DNA from: Lachnospiraceae bacterium
GTDB taxonomy: Bacteria; Bacillota; Clostridia; Lachnospirales; Lachnospiraceae
Assembly: GCA_009774235.1 (NCBI GenBank)
Contig: VSNJ01000043.1
Location: 1 to 27,398, forward strand
DNA: 27,398 nucleotides
Direction of reading: 5' to 3'
A model generated the notes under the pieces. The model worked only from the letters and a program-made list of their open reading frames with translations. It had not been told where the DNA came from and did no database searches. Shown here in pieces: positions 17,401-24,490 of the stretch (the stretch's first letter is position 1; each line of letters opens with the position of its first letter). The position numbers were made by a program, and so were the translations under genes.

Positions 17401-17602
17401 TACAGGTGCTGAGATTGGTGATAAGTTCAAACTTACAGCAACAATTGAAGGTACAGCAGTTTCTAAGGATATTCCTGTAACTGTTGGTGCTGATACAGAA
17501 GCATATGTTTCAACAACTAATGGGGATCATGATAAAGAGTTCCGTACAGGAAAATTCCCTGCTACAGGTAACGCAAAACCTGGTTTAGGAATGAACAGAT
17601 AA
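14477..17602 (+). CDS. Secreted Ig-like (Big2) repeat surface protein
   Basis: 1041-aa exported protein. Residues 1-30 are a signal peptide (MRRNATKIAAAVLSLAVTMT...AAAA). Residues about 31-110 are a very lysine-rich Big2 domain (KATIKVGKSVTLK, then GKVTGKKKGTATITAKYN). Residues 111-153 are a Pro/Thr linker made of KPTVKPTV and TTAPTT units. The rest is a chain of beta-rich Ig-like segments with recurring VNQYGD, YDQNGN, IDQYNA and KDQYGN turns. No LPxTG sorting signal or SLH domain is seen, so wall attachment may use the basic Big2 part; this is a guess. Isoleucine codons are mostly ATT/ATC rather than the ATA common in the operons upstream, which together with the promoter suggests high expression. 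A truncated paralogue lies at 20432-23242. Function is unknown; adhesin or structural surface protein are the obvious options. Confidence 0.88.
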   Translation: MRRNATKIAAAVLSLAVTMTSVSIPTDAAAATKKVKINKTKATIKVGKSVTLKVTKGGKKVKATFTSNKPKIAKVGKKTGKVTGKKKGTATITAKYNKKTFKCKITVKKAPAPKPTVKPTVKPTVAPTTAPTTAPSTEPTAAPTDVPADTVGAITSFKATKADTFVVEFDKAQPAAVTAEVTKGTSKVDLKATWNEGRTAVTLVSTGKLTTGEYTVTVKNGEASVTAKTNVEDEKVTAINITSPTALTGAKGKEAYIYYDVVNQYGDSMRTSTSINWTISSSYGTPKVDTSTGKITIKADDKGEKVFTYGTDIYIVGVNVKSGVSVNTSIKIGMEQAVDSVKFAGFVSKDAKTKKVESLPKNFTKDTYSLLFTAYDQNGNPYSASDVKGEDLTFISNNPLLVDSAFTFNDNVYTIDGEDYASVSINPGQYVDKGGEVTITVVANKTGKKTEQVFVIGETALLKSLVLSAPNAVVADGDKDVKIPFVATDVNGNAVTSYETIVRSSNSLTLTASEGSELKVKEENDGTAGIYWTDDVKTYGKDIRFKNTSAYNDIDRSISLSTIVVGGESNNLILNVSDARRPVAIKSVKLNDDNNDAIVSGNTATVEITKGNDAQIKYIDQYNADLADDIAEAFFKQAATGFGTSNDKYVISVKASKNYDLLLPKESEVFEDASRKIEFSAKEVTTEESVTVRYSIATQNSAGNLTDVSKVKSVAYTIVPRTAVANDLTIVTNSSLYKLDTDNSDNINGTTIPSGSSIRDDVTGPLTISAGDNKIVVKGKTRNNLTLTLPASAYEVAAKSAINVANGVVTAASSGAIAWYELYDANSAKYTRINATKPIVLTVYKDIDGGTTVSKNITISDSASAPASIEFWKDWAAQTAVTLNPSYTEITGPKVYNGTGWSDEDKNDFSKTNGHFGIIVKDQYGNIMDDPRISVALKVADLTESTTELTHLTNSFTVSNNGSAAGVLADSKLKITGAEIGDKFKLTATIEGTAVSKDIPVTVGADTEAYVSTTNGDHDKEFRTGKFPATGNAKPGLGMNR

Positions 17603-17640
17603 TTACTTGTTTCATAATTAATTATCATATATAAATTAAT

Positions 17641-17680
17641 AATAATCCTTCCTCTTTATGAGGGAGGATTATTTGTTTTT
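17641..17680 (+). terminator. Terminator/attenuator between Ig-like gene and lipoprotein 1
   Basis: AATAATCCTTCCTC (17641-17654) pairs with GAGGGAGGATTATT (17660-17673) along 14 positions with one G-U pair, followed by TGTTTTT. The same hairpin lies between the second Ig-like copy and lipoprotein 2. No clear promoter lies between it and the lipoprotein, so partial read-through probably sets the protein ratio. Confidence 0.85.
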
Positions 17681-17751
17681 ATAAAAAATCCATATGAAGA
17701 ATTAATTATCTTTAATTAATGATATCTTTAGAAAGGAAATTGTGAATTGTG

Positions 17752-18480
17752 ATGAAAAGAAAAGTATATTTAGGAATAATAACAGCAGCAGCGTTATGTA
17801 TTTCCCTTCCAGGATGTGGAAAAATTGAAAATGATACAAGTAGCAGCACACCATCTGCTACTCCAGTTTCTGAAAGCAGTAACAGCAGTAACACAACAGA
17901 ACCTGTTGCTACAGATGTCCCAGAAGAAACTGCCCCTCCTGCTGATACAACAGAAACTCCTGTCCAGGAACCACCACAGGTTGATGAATCTGTAACTCCA
18001 GAGCAGACCCCAGCTGCAGAAACTAAAACAGAAAAATTATCTGCATCCCAGGATTATTCAGATGCATACAGGCTTGTTAAAGTACTTGGATTAAAAGAGT
18101 ATAAAAAACTTGACAGTGACAAATACAATGACAAAGCAAAAAAAGGTAAGAAATTTTTAGTATTATTTCTTTCAATAAGAAATGATACTAGCGAAGAAGA
18201 CTATATAAACTATAATTATATTTCTGCAAAAGTTGATGGTAAAAAAATTGAACATACATTTTTATTAAATGAACCAAAAGGTTATCCGACAATTTTCTCA
18301 CATATTCCTGCTGGAAAAAGTGCAGGAGGTTTTATTGTATGGGAAGTTCCAGAAGAATGGAAAGAGCTGGAATTTACATATAATGGCTGGAAAGATATAA
18401 ACAATGTGAAAATGAAGGCAAGTTTTACTCCAGATGATTTATCAGACCCAGTTATATATAATGCAAATGATTTTAATTAA
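17752..18480 (+). CDS. Lipoprotein 1 with DUF4352-like domain
   Basis: 242-aa lipid-anchored outer-surface protein. Signal peptide with lipobox L-P-G-C, lipidated cysteine C22. Residues about 25-95 are a disordered Ser/Thr/Pro/Glu linker. Residues about 100-242 form a beta domain like DUF4352, with GKKFLVLFLSIRNDT, a central HTFLLNEPKGYPT and the typical GGFIVWEVPEEWKELEFTYNGWK. I chose the ATG at 17752 over the GTG directly before it because the paralogues start M-[KR]-[KR]; GAAAGGA (17731-17737) is the likely but distant ribosome site. Three paralogues lie downstream, all but the last ending DPxIYNANDF[NK]. It may work with the Ig-like protein encoded just upstream; function is unknown. Confidence 0.88.
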   Translation: MKRKVYLGIITAAALCISLPGCGKIENDTSSSTPSATPVSESSNSSNTTEPVATDVPEETAPPADTTETPVQEPPQVDESVTPEQTPAAETKTEKLSASQDYSDAYRLVKVLGLKEYKKLDSDKYNDKAKKGKKFLVLFLSIRNDTSEEDYINYNYISAKVDGKKIEHTFLLNEPKGYPTIFSHIPAGKSAGGFIVWEVPEEWKELEFTYNGWKDINNVKMKASFTPDDLSDPVIYNANDFN

Positions 18481-18525
18481 ATATTTTATTTCCATAATAT
18501 AAAATAATAATACTTAAACAGAATG

Positions 18526-18565
18526 AATAACCCATTCTGGATTTATGTTTTTAGAATGGGTTATT
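18526..18565. terminator. Hairpin between convergent genes
   Basis: AATAACCCATTCT (18526-18538) and AGAATGGGTTATT (18553-18565) are a perfect 13-bp inverted repeat between lipoprotein 1 and the AAA-ATPase gene, overlapping the latter's stop codon. Neither side has a clean U-tract, but position and strength suit a bidirectional terminator. Confidence 0.7.
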
Positions 18566-20141
18566 TATTAATATGCTCAATAATACATTCATGTTTTTTA
18601 CTTTTTTTATTATAGTTAATTCCTACAAGAATTATTTCACCATTATATTGTTCTACTGAGGCACTATAATTTTTTTCTTTTATTTGCTTAATGGCACCTT
18701 CTGCTGTTTTGTCCCATTTAAGCTCAACTATTATAGCTGGATTATCTGAATATCTCCTTGGTATAAAAACTATATCTGCAAACCCTTTTCCAGCTGGCAG
18801 TTCCCTGTACATTATATAATCTTTCCGTGCACTATAATATGCAAGGGAAATAACACAACTAAGTGAATTTTCATTATTGTATTGTAAAACAGAAATAGTA
18901 TTCATGTGTACTTCATCAATTCCTCTAGCAACTGCTTCATAGTCAGATGCAAGAGTTGCTTCAAGAAGCGCATCAGATATAGAAATTGATTTTATAACTT
19001 CATCCCAATGTGAACTTTCCACAGCCATAGTAAATTCTTCCTGTATTTCGTGGTTTGGAATAAAAACTTCCCTGCTATTATAATTATAAGCCAGATATCC
19101 AAGATGTATAAGTAATGTAAGTACATCATCTTTTGAAGCAAATGTTGTCATATCATTTTGGAATGTGTCAACAGAAACTTTTATTTTACTGCCGCCAAGC
19201 ATCTGTATAATATTGTCTTTAAGTCCATTAAAATTCATATCTATATAAATTTTTAAGGCTTCATATGTTTCTGTCCTTGTCCAGTAACTTCGGAATTTTT
19301 TACGTGTTATAGCATTAACTACAGATTCAGGGCTGTATATGTGTATGTTTTCATCAAATAAATATCCATCATACCAATACTGCATTTCATCAGAGTCTAT
19401 ATTAAACTTTTCACATAAGTTTATAACTTCATTTTCTGTAAAACCGGTATATTCTGCCAGCATTGCAGGGTCTGTCATTGAAAACTCATCAAAAATATTT
19501 ATAGCTGAATGTGAACCATATTTTTTAATAGGCAGTATTCCTGTTATATAGACAAGTTTTATATCTCCATTATCTTTAAAAATACTTCTTAAAAAATTTA
19601 AATAATTCTTCTGCGCATCTATATTTTCTATTGCTTCACGGAATACACAGTCCCATTCATCAATTATAAAAATAAATCCTTTGTTTTTATAATTAACGTG
19701 GTTTGATATATATGAAATTATAGTGCTTAAATCTGTTGTTACTGGTATATCATAAGTTTGAAAATATTCTTTTAATTCTTTTACTAATATTTTTTCAATG
19801 TAGCTTCCTAATTCATTTATATTATTTACTTTATTTATAAACTTAGGTATGTTTAAAAAAATTGTATCATATTTATTTAAGTTTTCTTCATATGTATGGT
19901 ATTTTTTGATTTTAAGCCTGTCAAAAAGTTCTTTTGAATTGCATCCATAACTATAATAAGCAGCTAACATATTTGCTGCCATAGATTTTCCAAAACGGCG
20001 TGGACGGCTTACACATACAAATTCTTGTTCTGTGTCTATAACTTCATTAATATAAGAAATTAGTCCAGATTTATCTACATATATTTTGGAATTTAATGCT
20101 CTTTTAAACAGGTTATTTCCAGGGTTTAGATACATTCCCAT
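18561..20141 (-). CDS. AAA-ATPase-like protein with C-terminal PD-(D/E)XK nuclease domain
   Basis: 526-aa protein of the AAA-ATPase_like (PF09820) plus PDDEXK_9 (PF08011) architecture, a family abundant and often multi-copy in Lachnospiraceae and Bacteroidetes. The N-terminal part has the family signature YVDKSGLISYINEV, the Walker A variant RPRRFGKS (G51-K52-S53) and Walker B FIFIIDEWD (D161-E162). The C-terminus has a nuclease core D456 (FADIVFIP) then E473-x-K475 (VELKW), all apparently intact. AAGGAG precedes the ATG by seven bases; a second ATG lies two codons in. Biological role is unproven; defence or mobile-DNA functions have been suggested. It splits the surface-protein copies. Confidence 0.88.
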   Translation of the reverse strand: MGMYLNPGNNLFKRALNSKIYVDKSGLISYINEVIDTEQEFVCVSRPRRFGKSMAANMLAAYYSYGCNSKELFDRLKIKKYHTYEENLNKYDTIFLNIPKFINKVNNINELGSYIEKILVKELKEYFQTYDIPVTTDLSTIISYISNHVNYKNKGFIFIIDEWDCVFREAIENIDAQKNYLNFLRSIFKDNGDIKLVYITGILPIKKYGSHSAINIFDEFSMTDPAMLAEYTGFTENEVINLCEKFNIDSDEMQYWYDGYLFDENIHIYSPESVVNAITRKKFRSYWTRTETYEALKIYIDMNFNGLKDNIIQMLGGSKIKVSVDTFQNDMTTFASKDDVLTLLIHLGYLAYNYNSREVFIPNHEIQEEFTMAVESSHWDEVIKSISISDALLEATLASDYEAVARGIDEVHMNTISVLQYNNENSLSCVISLAYYSARKDYIMYRELPAGKGFADIVFIPRRYSDNPAIIVELKWDKTAEGAIKQIKEKNYSASVEQYNGEIILVGINYNKKSKKHECIIEHINK

Positions 20142-20179
20142 ATATCTTCTCCTTATTTAGTATTTATATTATTTAAAAC

Positions 20180-20208
20180 ATTATAACTTTTATCTAATTA
20201 TCTGGCAA
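20180..20208 (-). promoter_or_regulatory. Promoter of the AAA-ATPase/PDDEXK gene
   Basis: On the minus strand TTGCCA (plus 20203-20208), a 17-base spacer and perfect TATAAT (plus 20180-20185), about 38 bases before the ATG. The gene thus has its own promoter. Confidence 0.75.
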
Positions 20209-20431
20209 TATGTTTTAAAATTTATCCAGAATTAGATTTTTTACACATTTATAGGATAAAACTATCCATTTACACTATTTTTAACCGGTTTTCACCAGAT
20301 TATCTTGAAAATATACCATTTATTATTATAGAAAAAAATAATAAACATTATACAAAGCATACCTTAATGGCAGGGGTGTGGGGTATTTCACTCCAAATTC
20401 CTATAAAACCGGCATTTGTAATGTGCTATAA
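20209..20431. other. Non-coding gap left of the truncated Ig-like copy
   Basis: AT-rich gap with no gene. It holds a small hairpin GGATA-AAAC-TATCC (20254-20267), a palindrome AACCGGTT (20283-20290), and a GC-richer patch at 20369-20400. None of the control elements of the first Ig-like gene (phased repeats, short transcript, twin promoters, signal-peptide coding) is present. It may include remnants of whatever event removed the 5' end of the next gene, but I recognise no insertion-sequence end. Confidence 0.5.
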
Positions 20432-20432
20432 T
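20424..20432 (+). promoter_or_regulatory. Extended -10 element before the truncated Ig-like copy
   Basis: TGC-TATAAT (20424-20432) is a perfect extended -10 without a recognisable -35. It would start transcription near 20439, six bases before homology with the first Ig-like gene begins. Confidence 0.45.
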
Positions 20433-20491
20433 GTCTTCATATACTGGGAGCTATCACAAGTTTTAAGGCAACGAGTGCTTCAAAGTTTGCT

Positions 20492-23242
20492 GTGAATTTT
20501 GAAAGTGCAGTACCTGTTTCAGCAGAATTAGTTATTACAAAAGGTACAGATAAAGTTGATGGAAAACTCACATGGAATGAAGAAAGAACAGTTGCTACAT
20601 TTGAGTCAACAGGTAATTTTGCATATGGTGAATATACAGTAACTGTAACAAATGGTACTTCATCAGTAACAGCAAAAACTACTGTTGAAGCTGAAAAGGT
20701 ATCAGAAATTAAGATTTTAAATGAAGTAGCTCTTACACGTACTAATTCACATATTGCTACTTCAAGTGCTATAAAAGATAATGAAGCTTGTATTTATTAT
20801 GACGTATATAACCAGTATGGAGAAAGTATAAGGAATTCAACATCAATTAACTGGACAGTAAGCTCATGTGATGCAAAAGCAGAGGATAAATCTGCTGGAT
20901 TAATTGTAGCACAGAAGAAAAATGAAGCTTTCTCTTATGGTACAGTAATTTATATTACGGGTGTAAATGTAAAGAGTGGTGTTGCAGTAAGTGCAAGTGT
21001 AACAGTTGGAATGGCACAAGCTATTGATACTGTTGAATTTGCAGGTTTTGTAAGCAAAGCTGACAAGACAAAGAAGTTAGATACTCTGCCAAATGATTTT
21101 TCAAAAGATACTTATTCACTTCTTTACAGGACATATGACCAGAACCATAACTTAATTGAGGCATCTGCTGATAACATAGCACCTGCTAATGACAGTGCAA
21201 GACTTACATTTATTTCTGATAATGTTTTACTTATAAAGAGTGAGTTTAAAGATGGGGACATCTATGTTATTGATGGTATTGAATATTCATCTGTAAAAGT
21301 TGAGCCTGGTATGTATGTAGATAAGGGCGGTGAAGTAAATATCACAGCTATTTCAAATAAAACAGGCGGTAAATCAATTAAAAACTTTGTAGTTGGTACT
21401 AATGGATTACTTAAGAGCATGACACTTGGGACACCTAGCAGTACTATTGCAGATGGTGATACCAATGTAGAAATTCCATTTACAGCAAAAGATGCTGATG
21501 GAAAAGACATAACAAACTATGAAACAATTGCACGTTCTTCTAATTCTGTTAATTTAACAGCAACAGAAGGTACATTAGTTCTTTATGAGAAGAACGATGG
21601 TACAGCAGGTCTTAGATGGACAGATGCTGATAAATATGTTGTTGGATACCATGATGGTGTTGTTAATGGCAACTGGGATTACGGAATGGGTGGCAGACAT
21701 ATAACATATAACCCATTTAATGGACTTGACAAGAATGGCAACAAGATTAGCATAAATGATGATGTAGACCGTAATGTATCATTAACTTCAGTAGTAATAG
21801 GTGGTGAAAGTGATAATATTATCCTTCCAGTATCTGATATGAGACGCCCTTCTGCTATAAAAGAAGTAAGGCTTCCTGATGATAATAATGATACAATTAT
21901 TGTTGGTGGTGAAGCAACAATTAACTTCTATGAAAATATCACATATCTTGACCAGTATGGCAAGGAGCTTCCATTAATTACATCAAAAGCTTTCTGGAAG
22001 GCAGCAAAAGAAAATGGTTATATTGGTGATTACAAATATGGTATACATGTAGAAACAATTAAAGATAATCTGTTAGGCGGAGCTTATAATGGTGTAATAT
22101 ATGATGGAACAATCAAATATACAGCAACAACAGGAAGTGATACAACAGGTAAAGTAATTCCAAATACAGTTAAATATTCTATTTCTGCATTAAAGAAAGG
22201 TGAGCTCCAGGCTAATGATATAAGTAAAGTGAAATCTGTATCTTATAATATAGTTCCTATTAGTGAGATTTCAGACTTTTATATTACTGATGTATCAAAG
22301 CTGGGTGTAACAACAAGTTACTCACTTGAAGACAATGGTAATGGTATTGAAAATATTACAACAGGTGCAGCAATAAATGATACAGCAGGTGATTTATCTG
22401 TAACAACTAACAGGAATGATGTAAACAAAGCTTCTGTAAAAGCAACATACAAAGGTCTTACACTTACTGTGCCAAACACTTATTTAAGTGTAACAAATGA
22501 TGTTTATGCAGAACCAAATCCAAAGCCAGGTTCAGATTTCCTTATAAGCAATGATGGATGCTATAAGTTTAATATTTCTGCTATAAAAGCAAACAAACTT
22601 CTTTGGAGAGAGTTATATGACATCAACTCAGCTAAGAATATAAGAAAAGATGCTATTAAGAAATTAGAAATTGAAGTTACTGACTCTAAGGGAGTAAAAT
22701 TATCAACAATAAGCAAGAGTATCAAAGTTTCTGATGCAGAGTCTATGCCTGCAAGCATTACATTTACAAAGAATTATAATGTATTAGAATCAGATGTATT
22801 TAATCCTTATTTGACTGATATTACATTAGGATTTGCTACTGAAGAAGCAAAAGAAGATACAGTTGCTGGATGTGGAAGCCATAAGTATGCACAGTGGAAT
22901 GCACCTGATATGTTATTTGCTAATGTAAAAGACCAGTATGGACAGAATTATACTGGACGTGATATCCTTTATACTGTATCTGCTGTAAAAGAAAATACTG
23001 GTGCATTTGCACATAAGGCTGATAACTTTACAGTTAAAAATAATGGTTCTAAGGATACAAGAATTACAGGTGCTGAACTTGGTGATACATTTACAATTAC
23101 AGCTACAGTTGAAAACACTAATATTACTGACACACTTAAAGTTACTGTAGGTGCTGATAATTCTGCAAATGTTGCATCAGGCAAATCAACAAGCGAAACA
23201 GCTGACCATGCACTCCGTGAAATATTAGATTATGACAGATAA
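20492..23242 (+). CDS. N-terminally truncated Ig-like surface protein paralogue (silent copy or pseudogene)
   Basis: Clear paralogue of the 1041-aa protein from its residue ~155 to near its C-terminus (shared GEYTVTVxNG, STSINWT, GVNVKSGV, EFAGFVSK/KFAGFVSK, PxDFSKDTYSLL, DDNND). Signal peptide, Big2 domain and Pro/Thr linker are missing. The open frame runs from 20432, after an in-frame TAA at 20429, and homology starts at 20445. No ATG precedes the homologous region; the first plausible start is GTG at 20492, without a ribosome site, already inside a conserved Ig-like segment. As it stands the protein could not be exported. Yet 916 codons have no stop or frameshift, which argues for recent loss, for use as a silent recombination donor, or for an unrecognised start. 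The C-terminal ~25 residues differ from the first copy. Confidence 0.75.
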   Translation: MNFESAVPVSAELVITKGTDKVDGKLTWNEERTVATFESTGNFAYGEYTVTVTNGTSSVTAKTTVEAEKVSEIKILNEVALTRTNSHIATSSAIKDNEACIYYDVYNQYGESIRNSTSINWTVSSCDAKAEDKSAGLIVAQKKNEAFSYGTVIYITGVNVKSGVAVSASVTVGMAQAIDTVEFAGFVSKADKTKKLDTLPNDFSKDTYSLLYRTYDQNHNLIEASADNIAPANDSARLTFISDNVLLIKSEFKDGDIYVIDGIEYSSVKVEPGMYVDKGGEVNITAISNKTGGKSIKNFVVGTNGLLKSMTLGTPSSTIADGDTNVEIPFTAKDADGKDITNYETIARSSNSVNLTATEGTLVLYEKNDGTAGLRWTDADKYVVGYHDGVVNGNWDYGMGGRHITYNPFNGLDKNGNKISINDDVDRNVSLTSVVIGGESDNIILPVSDMRRPSAIKEVRLPDDNNDTIIVGGEATINFYENITYLDQYGKELPLITSKAFWKAAKENGYIGDYKYGIHVETIKDNLLGGAYNGVIYDGTIKYTATTGSDTTGKVIPNTVKYSISALKKGELQANDISKVKSVSYNIVPISEISDFYITDVSKLGVTTSYSLEDNGNGIENITTGAAINDTAGDLSVTTNRNDVNKASVKATYKGLTLTVPNTYLSVTNDVYAEPNPKPGSDFLISNDGCYKFNISAIKANKLLWRELYDINSAKNIRKDAIKKLEIEVTDSKGVKLSTISKSIKVSDAESMPASITFTKNYNVLESDVFNPYLTDITLGFATEEAKEDTVAGCGSHKYAQWNAPDMLFANVKDQYGQNYTGRDILYTVSAVKENTGAFAHKADNFTVKNNGSKDTRITGAELGDTFTITATVENTNITDTLKVTVGADNSANVASGKSTSETADHALREILDYDR

Positions 23243-23309
23243 TTAGTTTAGTTATATTAATTTGTCTTTTCTAAATATGAAAAGTAATTAGTAATATTAA
23301 TTAAAAAGA

Positions 23310-23347
23310 AATAATCCTTCCTCTTTATGGGGGATGGATTATTTTTT
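23310..23347 (+). terminator. Terminator/attenuator between truncated Ig-like gene and lipoprotein 2
   Basis: AATAATCCTTCCTC (23310-23323) faces GGGGGATGGATTATT (23329-23343), 8 bp plus a second block after one mismatch, then a T-run to 23347. The left arm is identical to that of the hairpin at 17641, so the hairpin belongs to the duplicated module. Confidence 0.8.
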
Positions 23348-23368
23348 CATTGGAAAGGATTTTATATT

Positions 23369-24088
23369 ATGAAGAAAAAATTGTATATTACTTTATTAGT
23401 ATTATTATTATGCATAAATATATCTGGATGTGGCAAAACAGAAAATATAAATAATTCAAATAAAAATAGTTCTGACATTTCTTCTAATGTAACAGAAAAT
23501 AATAACAGTAGCCAGAATATAAATACCAAAGAAACACCTAGTACAGATAATAGTACAATACTAGAAGAAACTATAGCTCCCAAATTTTCAGAACTTCCAG
23601 AACAAGTTGTACCTACACAGTCTTCAGAACCTGAAAGACATAAATTATCTGCCAGCCAGCAGTATTCAGATATATACAGGGCTGTAAAGGTTCTTGGTTT
23701 AAAAGAATATAAAAAAATTAAAAGTGAAAAATATATTGACAAGGCAAAAAAAGGAAAAAAATTTTTAGTATTATTTCTATCTGTTAAAAATGATACTAAT
23801 AAAGAAGATTATATAAATTATAATTATATTTCTGCAAAAGTTGATGGTAAAAAAATTGAACATACATTTTTGTTAAATGACCCAAAGGGATATCCAACTA
23901 TTTTTTCACATGTACCAGCTAATGAAGGAATAGGAGGGTTTATTGTTTGGGAAGTACCTTCTGTATGGAAAACATTAGAATTTGAGTATAACGGATGGAA
24001 AGATATAAATAACATAAGTCTCGAAGCTAAATTTACCAAAGATGATTTATCTGACCCAGTTATTTATAATGCTAATGATTTTAAATAA
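23369..24088 (+). CDS. Lipoprotein 2 with DUF4352-like domain
   Basis: 239-aa paralogue of lipoprotein 1. Lipobox I-S-G-C with lipidated C21, an Asn/Ser/Thr-rich linker to about residue 95, then the conserved domain (KFLVLFLSVKNDT, ISAKVDGKKIEHTFLLNDPKGYPTIFSHVPA, GGFIVWEVPSVWKTLEFEYNGWKD), ending DPVIYNANDFK. An earlier in-frame ATG at 23327 lies inside the terminator hairpin and is rejected. The start at 23369 has AAAGGA nine bases upstream. The domain is strongly conserved relative to lipoprotein 1 while the linker is not, consistent with selection on the domain. It has no clear promoter of its own. Confidence 0.88.
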   Translation: MKKKLYITLLVLLLCINISGCGKTENINNSNKNSSDISSNVTENNNSSQNINTKETPSTDNSTILEETIAPKFSELPEQVVPTQSSEPERHKLSASQQYSDIYRAVKVLGLKEYKKIKSEKYIDKAKKGKKFLVLFLSVKNDTNKEDYINYNYISAKVDGKKIEHTFLLNDPKGYPTIFSHVPANEGIGGFIVWEVPSVWKTLEFEYNGWKDINNISLEAKFTKDDLSDPVIYNANDFK

Positions 24089-24490
24089 ATAATAAGCAAT
24101 ATAGAAGAATTATAAAAAATATATATTTTCTAAAATACAAAATTAAATTAATTTATTGATATAATCTTATCTTAAATTTTTGTTGGATTGAATAAACTTA
24201 ATCTTGTTATATTTATATATATTAAGATTAATATTATATAATTTATTGTTTTATTATATTATTTCTAAAGAATATAATAAAACAATAAATTTTAATTTGC
24301 AAAATAATTAAAAATTCCTATATAGAAAATATCTAAAACCAAGCGGATTATCCACTGGCAAAACAACTCCATTACCGGATTATGGCAGAAGCTTGAACTC
24401 CTGCCAGACTAAGTAAGCTTAAGAAGTGTGCATTTTAAAGAGCTTACTTAATTTTGAAACTTATATAGAAACAAAAATATAGTATATAAA
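24089..24490. other. Gap with large AT hairpin and a structured GC-richer patch
   Basis: 402 bases without a gene. It contains an 8-bp inverted repeat TTAATCTT/AAGATTAA (24198-24231), a 21-bp perfect inverted repeat (24240-24291, listed separately), and a GC-richer patch (24341-24450). That patch has CGGATTAT repeated at 24344 and 24376, CTGGCA/TGCCAG and GGCAG/CTGCC pairings, and a perfect 10-bp repeat TAAGTAAGCT (24410-24419) / AGCTTACTTA (24441-24450). The last of these could terminate the Rpn gene on the minus strand, or be part of a structured RNA or a decayed element. Confidence 0.55.
24240..24291. repeat. 21-bp perfect AT-rich inverted repeat
   Basis: Arms 24240-24260 and 24271-24291 are exact reverse complements around the 10-base loop ATTTCTAAAG. 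Each arm has a single G/C position. It could terminate the lipoprotein 2 transcript or extrude as a cruciform. Confidence 0.85.

Noticed and set aside
20209..20445. Insertion-sequence end causing the truncation
   Set aside because: No transposase, terminal inverted repeat or target duplication could be recognised here; only short palindromes are present.
23327..23368. Upstream ATG extending lipoprotein 2 by 14 residues
   Set aside because: It lies inside the terminator hairpin, has no ribosome site, and would bury the lipoprotein signal peptide.
24240..24291. Terminal inverted repeats of a small transposon
   Set aside because: The arms are only 10 bases apart, so they form a hairpin rather than the ends of an element.
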